Shown here: positions 45,711 through 55,863 of the stretch, in pieces
Numbering within the stretch: position 1 is the stretch's first letter
Layout of the letters: each line of letters starts with the position of its first letter
NCBI GenBank assembly: GCA_019054805.1
Contig: JAHQIY010000004.1
Location: 2,604,001 to 2,668,000, forward strand
Source: Brachionus manjavacas
Taxonomy: Eukaryota; Rotifera; Eurotatoria; Ploima; Brachionidae
Length of the DNA stretch: 64,000 nucleotides
Direction: 5' to 3'
Notes under the pieces: generated by a model
What the model saw: only the letters and a program-made list of their open reading frames with translations
Told to the model about the DNA's origin: nothing
Databases searched by the model: none
Position numbers and translations under genes: made by a program

Positions 45711-46295
45711 AATAAAAATTTTAGGGTTAAAAAAAAAGTTAAATAATTTTTGCAAGAACAAAAAATTGAACGAATAAATAATAAAATTGTTTTTGGTGCC
45801 TATGGAACGGTAGTTTGGGTACAAGACCGGATATTGTTTTAAAATAAAAAAAAGTTATCTAAATTTTTAAAAAAGAATTAATTTTATAAAAAACGATATT
45901 TTGAATCTTATTTTCTTGTTTAAAAATAAAACCAGTTCTTTATTGTTTTTTTAACTAAAGTTTAATTTAAAAATTAAAAATCTTGCCAACTCTACTTCAT
46001 CTAATAAATTAAAAAATCAAATTACTTAAAACAGTGAATTAAACTTGCCATAAATTGTTTTGAAAGTCTAGTTAGATTTGAACTAAATTAATTTCTGTAA
46101 GTTGAAATATAAAAATATTTTTTTAAGAAATAATTTGAAATATTTTCCAAATAAACCGATCATACATAATTTGAAATTAGAAATAATGTATAAAGAACGA
46201 AAATATTTTTCATTATTTTTAATAAAAATTCATATTAATAATAAAAAAAGAGCTTTATTTTTTTTGTTTTCTGTAAAAGGTTACATAATTTCAAA

Positions 46296-49200
46296 ATGTC
46301 GATATCAATCGAGAGCAAGCGCCAACTAATCGAGGATCACATGACCAAAATATTCCAAGAAAAGAATAAATCAGAGCTTTTGGCACTTGATTTCGAAATA
46401 AATTTGTTAATTTGCTCGGCACAAAGCTACAAGCATGAATCAGTGCTAAAACCATTTCCATCGACTTTTCTTTCGGATTCGACCAATTCAAAAAATTACG
46501 ATCAATTGATCAAAGCACTGCTCTCATTGCCGCCGCTGCTAGAATGGCCAACTAGAATGAAAAAATTCAACCACGATCAACTGTGTGTTGTGTACTGGAT
46601 CCTGATGCACAAAAACTACCATCTTAGTTTGTGTACAAGTATTAGCAAAGAAAAGATTAAAGAGTCGGCAAAGTATGTGCACGATTTTGCCTCACCGAGT
46701 CACATCTTTGAAATAAAATATTCGGAAGAAAAAAATAAAAAATTCGATCTCCTAAAGCAAAACACAATTAATGATCTGGCTTTGGAAGGTGCTGCCACAT
46801 CGATATGTTTTCATGGTACTAGAATGGACAATCTTTACTCAATAATGCACATGGGCCTTCTTTCACATCTTAATAAAGTAATATTATCTTTTTTTTATTG
46901 TTTTATTATTAAAATAAATTAATTATTTGAGAATGGCATATTTGGTGATGGAACATATTTGAGCCAAGAGCCGTCACTTTCACTCCATTATAGTCCTTCA
47001 TGTAAAACATGGTCAAGTAGCCTGATAGGCCAACGAATGTCTTGTTTACTGGTCTGCGAGACTATAAATCATCCGAGACATGTCAAGATTGGAATTAATG
47101 GTAATTTAAAAACTTTAATTATTTTTCAATTTAGTCGAGACTCTAAAGTCCGATGCTTTGGAAAAATTAAGTACACAAAAAAAAACAGGACAAAATTAAA
47201 ATAATCAAAAAAATTTGTGATACACTTTACATAGTATTTAAGTGATTTTATTGAAGGAAAATGTAATGACCAAATAAAAAATTTACCTGAAAAATGAGAA
47301 TAATTTTATGATTATAGATTGGCGGTGAGGATTAAAATATCATATAAAAATGAATCAAAAAAATGTGAAAAAAAATTTGTAATGAAAGAGGTTTAAACAT
47401 TCGCCCCGTATTGCAGAGATATTTTGAAGATTTTCTCACCCTCAGCGGGTTTTGAGTCCTCTATCCTCTGCTTGCATGACTAACATTCAAACCAAAACGG
47501 GCTCTAGAGATAAATATACTGTTCAATTAAACCAGAGTTTGTGAAATGACAAAGTCAGATTTTGACTTAGAAATTGTAGATTTAATTTTCATTCAAGACT
47601 TTAAGTTTGAAATAAATAAATAATATTAAAAAAATTGTTTTTATCGATTATGAACATAATTTAAATTGAAATCAATCAATTTTTCTTACAAAAAGAAAAA
47701 AAATCAAAAAATAAAAAATAAAAAGTCTAGAGTTGACTTTGACCAACTTTGAATTAAATCTAGAATGTCTCTGTCCTGATTTTTCTAACTGGAGTTGCTG
47801 CCACTTTTTAGATACTGCTTATTGTACACATTTGAGTGCTTGTTTTAAAGCTGAGTCAATTAATTTTCCAGGTCTCAAATTGTGGATTTTTACAAGTAAA
47901 ACCAAATCAAAAATTAGACTTAATTGTTTTTATTTAAAGTAAAATTTATGAGTTAAATAAATTTAATTTACGTAAAATAAGGTAAGATTTAATGTTTTGC
48001 GTAAATTGTTGTAAAAAAAATGTCAAAAATTAAGTTAACCATTACGAACTTCTCGGAACCCTCCCTTGGTTATTATTTAAAAAAAATAATATTAAATATA
48101 TTTTTCATGCATTCCTTCTTTAAATGAATTTTTGACATTTAAGTGATTTAAACAGCTGTTTAAACCATTATTAAACATTTTGAAAGCAATTTTTCGAAAC
48201 ATTGTTAACTTTTTTAATTGCTATCTGATTTTGATTTAAGAAGCGGTTTTGTGAAATTCAGTAAAAAGAAACACCATAAAATCTATTCAAAATGCATCAC
48301 GATCGAATGGCAAAAGTCTTCGTTAGAACCCTTCATTTTGAAAAAGAACTTCAAAAAGTTTTTTAAAAAGTTTCGCTCTTTTCTTTTGTACCGAAATTAA
48401 CATATTAAAAAAAACAATTTAAAAATGAGTTGTTACCTCTAATGATATCTCTCTGCAAGATTATACGATAATTTTTTGAGAAGTGAGATGGATAATTTCA
48501 GACCAGATAGAAGTTTCTTTTAGTTCCTAAAAATGAATTTGACAGTCTAATTCTAAAGAAAAAATTTAGACCCTTTTTCTTAATTTTTATTTTTTACAAT
48601 TTTTCCCATTATTAACTCAAAAAACAGAATATTACTAAAATTTATGCAAATTTCTATAAAATTTTTTCGATTAATTTCTTATCTAAAAAACTGTAATAAA
48701 ATCTTAGTTTTTTTACATTTAACTAAATTTTGTGACTACTAAAACTTTAAATTTACGAATAATAAAAGCTTCTATTCTCAAAAAAAAACAAATAAAATCT
48801 TTAAATATTAGGTTAAAATGTTTAATATCAATTTTTTAAATTTTTTAGTATGAAAAAAAACATCAAAGAGTCTCCATTTTACTATTCCTTGTAATATTTT
48901 GAGTAAATGAATTTTTATGTAAAATAACACATTTTTTCAAATCTAAAATTGTATATAAGCGAAGAAAATGAAAATGTTCTATTTTTAAAAAATAAAAAAT
49001 TTCTCTTTCGATTTCAAATTTTAAGTTTGAAATTTTTTGTCAAAATTTGTCGATTAAATGATTGTGATAAACAGTGAAAACTAAAAGATTTTGACTAAAG
49101 ATTCTTTTCCGTGATTACAATTAAAAAAACAGCAAAAAAATTTTTTTAAAGGCTTACCACTTTTACTAGTTTTTTTACATTAGTACATTTTACAAAATGT

Positions 49201-50459
49201 TAAAAACTTAATTTTAGATGGTTTTCAATTTTTAAATTAATAAAAATTAATAAAAAATCCTGATTTATTTTTGACTAAATTTAAGGCCGACTTTGACTCG
49301 GAAATAACTGCAGCGTAGATGATCATTAACTTCATTTCGCCAAAAAAATCATAAGCTTATCGACTCATCCAGTTTAATTTTTTTCACTATTTCTTTTTAA
49401 GATCACATAAAGCATGGAAAAAAGTCAAAAATCTTAATTATTACCAAATATTACAAGATTCCTATAAGATCAGATACCAAACTTGAATTTCTACTATTCC
49501 CAAAATCGATCTAATAGAAGAAACTTTACGACAAGTTGCCTCTGATCTTACCAATTTATTACTCAAGATCTCAATCCAATTTATCTCTTGGGGCCACTGG
49601 AAATACCAAACATAAAATTAAACTTTTGTATAAGTCTAATTTAGGAACAATTTTTTTGTTAATTTTGGATATTTGAATTTTACACCAGTCATTCTAGTGT
49701 GGAACAGATTACTTCTATCATAGAATATTTAATTTTTATGATATTTAGCCTAAGCATAATTTAACCATGGAGCTGTTCCGAACTGATAGGAATTTTTTTA
49801 ATTTTTAAATTTGATAAAAAAATAGAAAGCGCGAATGTTATCCAAAACCGTTTGGTTCTTGACCAACGAGGCAATCCTTGAAAGTTTTGATCGAGCACCA
49901 ACATTAATGACTTTTTCTAATTAGAAGTCGAAATTGATAACAATCTTGGCGGTCATTACAATTCTTCACAATAAATCCTGCCAAACAAGTGCAAAATCTC
50001 TGTTAAACATAGCAATTACATTTCGCTCTTGTAACTAAAGAAGAAACTTCACTTTTCTATTTTTCTAATTTATCTGATAAAGGTTTAGAAATATGTTTGT
50101 ATTTATAAAAAATTTGAATTTTTTAAAAATTTCATTTTTTGTTAGAGAATGCTTTAGTCGAGGATAAAAATGGAAATAGCAAAACTGTGCCTGAAAAGTA
50201 TTTACTGGTGAAGAACAATGAGTATGTTAGAGTTCGATATGTTCTTTTGTACGCAGAAAAAGCGAATAAAACAGTCAAAAACAGCCGACTCGTTAAATTT
50301 ATATCTGAAAATAAATTCCTATTACTGCTGATTTCGTATTCAATCTTGTTAATGTTTATCGGACTGCTGAATTCAAGAACATTTAACAAATATTTCAAGC
50401 TAAGTTATAGAAGATTCTATAATTATTTAATTGGTGATGCTGCAACGTCATATGAATAG
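46296..50459 (+). CDS. PARP16: PARP16, tail-anchored mono-ADP-ribosyltransferase, three exons
   Basis: Exons 46296-46877, 46932-47100 and 50146-50459 join in phases 0 and 1 to about 354 residues (human PARP16 is about 322). The N-terminal helical domain shows SAQSYKHESVLKPFPSTF. The ART fold has the H of CFHGTRMDNLYSIMHMGL, then GIFGDGTYLSQEPSLSLHYS, and ends PEKYLLVKNNEYVRVRYVLL, giving the H-Y-Y signature of mono-transferases. The C-terminus has one hydrophobic helix (FLLLLISYSILLMFIGLL), as in human PARP16. That protein is tail-anchored in the ER and nuclear envelope and ADP-ribosylates unfolded-protein-response kinases. Intron 1 is 54 nt; intron 2 (47101-50145) is 3 kb with transposon scraps. 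The ATG lies in CAAAATGTC. Confidence 0.93.
47390..47530 (-). repeat. Possible tRNA-like SINE fragment in PARP16 intron 2
   Basis: Minus strand contains GGTTTGAATGTTAGTCATGC, close to a Pol III B box (GGTTCGAATCC) followed by the TCATGCAAGC context common in tRNA-derived SINEs. GAGGGTGAGAAAATCTTC and ATCTCTGCAATACGGGGCG follow. A partly similar block is at 25620-25760. No A box is clear. Confidence 0.3.
47730..47885 (+). pseudogene. SWIM zinc-finger scrap of a MULE transposase in PARP16 intron 2
   Basis: ELNLECLCPDFSNWSCCHFL, then DTAYCTHLSACFKAESINF, resembles the CxC...CxH SWIM finger at the end of Mutator-like transposases (YCxHL followed by a hydrophobic helix). The surrounding frame is short and without core motifs. 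Confidence 0.45.
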
Positions 50460-50831
50460 TTGATTGAAAATTATGTAAAATTTAAACCAAAATTTGGTCA
50501 ATTATGATGCTTTAACTGATAACTAAAGTTTAACAGTGCTTGACCATCGAATATTTAATATCCAAATTGTAAATTAGTTAATTTAGAGTTTTTTTTAAAT
50601 AATCTTTTTTGAATTGTTTACCGATTTTTTCATTTAATAAAAATTTTATTAAATTTTTTTTTTGAAATAAAACTCTTTCAAATATTCATTCTTGAAATAA
50701 TCTGAATGAATATTTGAAATAATAAATTATATTATTTTTTACAAAATATAATTTTTACTATTTATTTAAGAATTAATCTAAATTATTTTTTAAATTATAT
50801 CCACTAGTTGTTGAATAAAATAAAAAATATT

Positions 50832-51131
50832 CAGAGTTGTTTAAGTCACATGTCTAAAGTTGAGTCCAAATCATTTTTTTTTTAATTTTTTTCTTAAATA
50901 AATTTTTTTTTTTTTAGTGAAGTTTAGTCAAGTGAACTAATTATCTGATTTTTAAACTAAAAAATAAATATGATTTTTTATTTTAATCCAAAAAAAAGTT
51001 TAGTTTTAAAATCAGAAAATTAGTTTACTCGACTAAACTTCACTAAAAAAATGAAAAAAATTTTTAAGACATTGGCTTTGACTTAAATTTTTCAGACTTA
51101 GACTTAAAACTGTGACTTAAAAACAAGTCTG
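50832..51131. mobile_element. hAT-like MITE, copy 4 (300 bp), with a second foldback inside
   Basis: Ends CAGAGTTGTTTAAGTCAC and GTGACTTAAAAACAAGTCTG. The flanking 8-mers do not match (AAAATATT, GTCCAAAT), so the target duplication is lost. The GACTT-rich right arm is well preserved; the left arm is partly replaced by T-runs. Confidence 0.78.
50911..51048. repeat. Nested foldback (51-bp arms) inside MITE copy 4
   Basis: TTTTTAGTGAAGTTTAGTCA... (50911-50961) is an inverted complement of 50999-51048 with about four mismatches, around a 37-bp loop. It looks like a separate small MITE inserted into the hAT-like one. Confidence 0.8.
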
Positions 51132-51539
51132 GTCCAAATTTAAATTAAAAATAATTTCTAAGTCCCGATCAAGACATTAATTTAATTGGACTTTAACTCG
51201 GCCGCCACAATAACTGCAAAGAATTCATGTGGCCGTGACAATGACTCCATGGAATGGTAAAAATTCAAATATTAATTTTGACTTAAGAATGACTTGCTTA
51301 AATTTAAAACTTGTAAAACAATTGTGAAAAAATTCTATAAAAAAACTTTTAGCTTTTTTGGAGAGTTCGCTGCAGCATAAGTCTTAACTCTTTTATCCTT
51401 CCGATACTTTTACATATAATGGTATTTTCCTTTAGGTGATCTAATAGAACGTTAAATTATGAAAATTAACAAAAATCTATTTTTTTTTTCGCGAAAAAAA
51501 GCTTAATTAAAAAATCCAAAAATACCAAAATGTTCTAAA

Positions 51540-52090
51540 TTTCTTCTTCTACCAGAGTTTCTGATCTGTTTGGGCCCTTTAGGTATAACCTGCCAACTTA
51601 TATCCGTTTTAAGACCAACATTTGAAAAATTGATTACCCTAGAAATGTCAAAACAGGCCCCAGAAACGTATTTCATCCGAATCCACCAAAACCGTCACCC
51701 AGGAGACCCCTCATCTAATTCTTTTGGGCAAATTTTTTGTCAATGAGATATCACGCTAGAACGAAAGTTAAGGGTCAAAAAAATAAGTTAAAAGTATTGG
51801 AAGGATGAAGAATTAATCAAAAAGAATAACAAGCCGTAAACTGCGACAAAAGAGAAGTGCCCATCTATCTGCTGTAGAACGCCATAATCAGCAAGTTGAA
51901 TTATACAATAAGATTTTTGTCTCATATAATCTCAAATAAACAAACTCATATTAACAAAATTCAAAAGCAATATCAAAGTTATCCTGACCCATTGAAACAG
52001 TCAAAAGTAATTTTTACATCACTACAGAGGCTGCATCAAATACCATTTTCAACATTACCTTTTCGGAAATGTGAATCCGACTTTTAGTTT
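51540..52090 (+). other. Decayed coding-like region, unassigned
   Basis: Composition is less AT-rich and protein-like runs appear in different frames (RKLRQKRSAHLSAVERHNQQ, then VELYNKIF; ISSESTKTVTQETPHL). Several stops. Probably a dead transposon, but no diagnostic motif was recognised. Confidence 0.3.
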
Positions 52091-52375
52091 CTATCCATGC
52101 CACAGGTATCATCATCACCATCTTTCAGTCCGATTGACACTATAATTAAGTTAAGTTTCTATTATAAACACAAAAAAACAGACACAATCTTTGGCTCATT
52201 CGGCTCTCCAAAATGAATGGAGAGAGCTAACGTATCCGTTATCTTCGAAAAAGACAGATGAATGAATGTGGCTAGCAATCGTTCTCTCTTCATTAGCTCT
52301 ATTCCTTTATTCAAGAGCATTTCAATCATAAAAATCTACTTTCAAATGACCATTAAAACCATGTACACAACTTCT

Positions 52376-52680
52376 TAGTATTGGGTATTCAATATATCTT
52401 GATTCGAAACCTTCTATTGAATACCCAACTCCATTGTGTAATTGCTACCTTACTATTTCTTCTTTTTTTCCTGAAACCTAAACTATGTAAACCTGAATGA
52501 CCTAAAACTCTCTTTATCATATATCTATTTTTTATTCCAGGTTATTAACTCTTACAAACTTTATTAATATTTTTTTTTTCTTTTTTTTTGATTTTATTTT
52601 ACTTAACTTGATTTTTTATTTTATTTTTATTCTGAAGGAGCTTTAGCTCGGCACAGTTAACAAATAAATAAATAAAATTC
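52376..52680 (+). mobile_element. LINE 3' end (jockey-like), 5'-truncated
   Basis: GGGTATTCAATATATCTTGATT ... CCATTGTGTAATTGCTACCT ... GGTTATTAACTCTTACAAAC is the plus-strand version of the LINE 3' UTR at 35060-35230. It ends GAAGGAGCTTTAGCTCGGCACAG and an (AAAT)n tail, which gives the true 3' terminus missing from the 35-kb copy. Confidence 0.8.
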
Positions 52681-52904
52681 TTATTCGTAATTAAATTAAA
52701 ATTTAAGATCACAAAAAGTTAGCTCATAGCACGTGATCTGAAGATCACATAATTTTTTACAAGTGAGCTGAGATCACGAAACCAAAAAAATTAATCTAGT
52801 TGACACATTTTCGTGAACTCAGCTCACATAACACGGTAAGGCCTAAAAAAACTCGTTTTTCAATTTCACTTCTAATTTATTAGAATAGCCACAAATATTA
52901 ATAA

Positions 52905-53385
52905 TTCCAGCGAAGAGCTACAAAGCTTATTCCGAAATTAAGAAATGTAGGATACACTCAAAGACTTGAAAAACTTAATCTACAAACGCTCGAAGTAAGA
53001 AGAACCAGAGGCGACCTAATTCAAATGTTTAAAATTGTCAAGGGTCTTGATAAGATCAACTGGTACAATCCTATTATATTCAAAAACGATTCTTCGAATG
53101 GACTAAGACAAGGGCCGAGATTTCATGATTTTATTATAGAAAGACAGCTGGTGAAAAACTGCGAACAACGTCACAATTTTTTTGTTAACAGAGTGTTAAG
53201 TGTTTGGAATCGTCTACCTAATGAGATAATTGACTCAAATACTATTAATCAATTTAAAAATAAACTAGATAAATTAGATTTAGAAAGCTATTACAATGGA
53301 TCTTAAAAACCCATTTCGTGTGGTTTTCCACATCATGGCTTTATTTATTATTATTATTTATATTATTATTTATAAAAAATTTAAA
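52905..53385 (+). pseudogene. LINE ORF2 C-terminal fragment
   Basis: RRATKLIPKLRNVGYTQRLE-type sequence, then LNLQTLEVRRTRGDLIQMFK and IVKGLDKINWYNPIIF. NRVLSVWNRLPNEIIDSNT and INQFKNKLDKLDLESYYNGS-stop close it. This is the intact C-terminus of a CR1-type LINE. The open frame 53025-53306 is uninterrupted. It ends with a (TTA)n tail at about 53335-53370. 5'-truncated insertion. Confidence 0.8.
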
Positions 53386-53464
53386 TTGGAATTATTACAC
53401 AATTTTTTTATAAACAATAAAATTTAAAATAAAAATAAAATTCGACCAAAAACTATATAATAAT

Positions 53465-53890
53465 AATAATAAGAGTTAAGGCTGTAACAGGAGTAATCCT
53501 GCGAGTGAGGATTTACCTCACTATGACAGCCTTCTTTTTATATCCTTTTTATGTTTGTCGTAATTCGCTTTGAAGTCGTTCTTGTTGCTGGATTGAATTA
53601 CTGTTTGCTGAAATTGATTCCAAACGGTGACGATACGGTAAGTAATGAAAAATTCTCTTTGACTTCAGTTAGTTGTTGATTTTCTCGATTTTCTATGTAT
53701 TTATCATTTTATTTCACTCGCTAAAACCGCAATTAAAATGACAATTATTGTGGCTCTTTTTTGAACTCGTTCGAGTATTTTAATTATTGCTTTATTGTGA
53801 AGGTTCCAGACTGAAGATGCGTATTCAAGATAAGGCCTAACGAATGTACAATAGAGATTCTTACAATATTCAAAAGTCTACTTAATTTTC
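53465..53890 (-). pseudogene. LINE RT C-terminal fragment, TTA tail
   Basis: Inverted homologue of 37700-38290. The tail (TTATTATTATTA) is at 53459-53470, then GGCTGTAACAGGAGTAATCC, AAAGAAGGCTGTCATAGTGA on the minus strand, NRIVTVWNQFQ-like sequence and SVWNLHNKAIIKILERVQKR. Several stops. The identity suggests both copies are from one family. Confidence 0.7.
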
Positions 53891-53934
53891 AATTTAATTT
53901 AAATATTCAAGAAACAAACAATCAGAATGAAAAT

Positions 53935-54125
53935 GACACTAATTTAGCAGTAGTAGGAGTAGTTTTGACTGTAGATGGCTAGCCAGCGAGTGTGCTGATA
54001 AGGCACAATAAGACAGCTGATGTGATTGATTGCTGCTCATTCAGCAATCAATGCCTGCTTTTAAGCTGTTGACATTTGGGACTTCAACTAATTGATTTGG
54101 CAGTGAGTTCAGAAAATAACATTTG
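53935..54125 (-). mobile_element. LINE 3' fragment with TAC-type tail
   Basis: Minus strand reads LNSLPNQLVEVPNVNSLKAG-IDC-stop, a LINE ORF2 C-terminus, then about 100 bp of 3' UTR and a CTACTCCTACTACTGC tail. Same layout as the LINE ending at 59729. Confidence 0.6.
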
Positions 54126-54728
54126 TACATTTCATGAATTTAAATTCTCAAATAAGTGAACCCAATCAATATTTGATAAAAATTAAGAAATTTTTCACAG
54201 TCAGTTTTATACATTTAAAAAATAAAGCATAATTCAAAAAATAAAGTTCAAGATATTCAAAAATTACGTGCTATTTGAATTTCAAATTTTTGAATTGAAA
54301 TTCGTAAACTACGTCCTTTGAAACCATAAGTTTAATTTTTTATAGGAGGCTCAAAAAAAATAAACTTATACCTAGGGTAGGGATCTAAAAATAAAAAATA
54401 GCTATCCCTTTAAAAAGTTGTAATTCTTCCAGAAACCAAGTATTCAATAATAAAATTGAAATTTTTTTAAAATCATATAAATGTAATAGTAAATTTTGAT
54501 GAAACGTAAGTATCAAAATAAACTGATCTTTTAGTAAAACTTGAAAAAAATATTCAGTTTTTCTTATTAACAAATTTTACTAAGGAAGTTTTGATATTTA
54601 CTGATGCAGCCGTAAATATAAAAAAACTTGCTATAGTTAACAAATAAATTAACTTTTCAGTAAATTTTGATATAAATATTTCTAAATAAAAATTATGCAA
54701 AAAAAACTAGACAAAATAATTCAATGAA
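54126..54728. other. AT-rich DNA without recognised features
   Basis: Nothing supported. Confidence 0.35.
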
Positions 54729-54880
54729 ATGTCAATTAATGGTGGTCAAGGAATGGTAAGATGCAATTGTTCATCTCAATGTAATACAGATCGATGCGGT
54801 TGTAGAAAATCGAACCTCTTGTGTAATTCCAGATGTTATGGATCAAATACAATTTGCTCCAATAAAATTTTTATCAATAT
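54729..54880 (+). pseudogene. CXC (tesmin-like) cysteine-rich fragment
   Basis: MSINGGQGMV is followed by CNCSSQCNTDRCGC, then LCNSRCYGSNTICSNK. The C.C....C....C.C......C...C spacing is one unit of the tesmin/TSO1-type CXC fold, which binds DNA. After K the frame runs into AT-rich sequence and stops at 54995. A single isolated unit without neighbours suggests a transposon-derived scrap (such units occur at the ends of some integrase-derived genes) and not a host gene, but a first exon cannot be excluded. Confidence 0.5.
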
Positions 54881-55369
54881 TTACGCTTTATTTCAGATTA
54901 TTACTAAATTTATCTTTTTAATTTCAGTTAATTACGAGAAAAAAAGAAAAAACAGAAAAATTGATAATTTTATTTATTTCAAAATTAACGTCTAGTAACG
55001 TTATTATTGATATTTACGCATTATCAAAAAAAAACGATAGCATTTATCCTGAAAGATCATAAAATTTTCTACAGTCCGGTGTATATTTTTATTTAAAAAA
55101 AGAAATGTAAATTTTTTTTTATTGAAAAAAGCCAAAAAAACATTTTTTCACTTAAGACCAAATGTTCTTTTTTTATATTTTATTTACTAGACCAAAATCT
55201 GAATAAATGCATGGTTTTACTTTTTTGAATTTTAACTTTATTTTATATAAATACTCTCAAAAAATTTGATTTTAATTTTAATGATAATTTTTGTAGCTTG
55301 TCTTTATGGACGTCCATAATAGTGTCAATTCATGGTTGTCATTGATTGATGGAGACATGCGCTTGTAAG

Positions 55370-55650
55370 CAGAGTTGTATAAAAGTTTCAAGTCAAGTTC
55401 AGGTCCGGACTTTTAAATATTTTTTTTTCAAAAGTTCGAGCTAAAGACTTTTATTTTTATTTTTAAAAAAAAAACGAAATTTTTTTAAATTAAACTGAGT
55501 CAAATAAATAGCGTCAGAAATCCATCAGTCAGAATCACGAATAAATGAAATTTCTTCCGTTCCAGTTAGTTAGTTAGCAAGTGTCAATGCCCTGACTAGG
55601 ACTTTTTTTTGATGACTTGCACTTAAATTTGGGACTTTTAAACAACTCGG
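55370..55650. mobile_element. hAT-like MITE relative (281 bp)
   Basis: Left end CAGAGTTGTATAAAAGTTTC and right end (complement) CCGAGTTGTTTAAAAGTCCC agree at about 19 of the first 22 positions. Flanking 8-mers CTTGTAAG and CTTGGAAT agree at six of eight, a decayed target duplication. The GTCCGGACTTT block is shared with 14465-14682. Confidence 0.6.
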
Positions 55651-55863
55651 CTTGGAATGCGCGTTTGCCGTATTATCTCCAGGAGCACCAACGAGACGGT
55701 TATTTGGAACACCGTTCGCATCTAGTTTAGCATCATAATGAGCAGCATGAAGCGATGCATATTTGCTGCCCATGCACTTTAAAACTTGCTCCATTGCACT
55801 CTCACTCTTTTCCAGAGATACTTGATAAAAAATCAATGTCATATTTATTTTAAAATGATTCAT
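55651..55863 (-). other. Open coding-like stretch of unknown family
   Basis: From an ATG at 55863 an open minus-strand frame reads SLEKSESAMEQVLKCMGSKY, ASLHAAHYDAKLDANGVPNN and RLVGAPGDNTANAHSKP. It then crosses into the arm of the adjacent MITE and stops at 55570. Codon and residue use are far more protein-like than the flanks. A splice acceptor (TTTTTATCAAG) lies before SLEK. It might be a host exon, or a transposon domain interrupted by the MITE. Family not recognised. Confidence 0.4.

Noticed and set aside
50132-50398. 88-codon minus-strand frame.
   Set aside because: Shadow of PARP16 exon 3.
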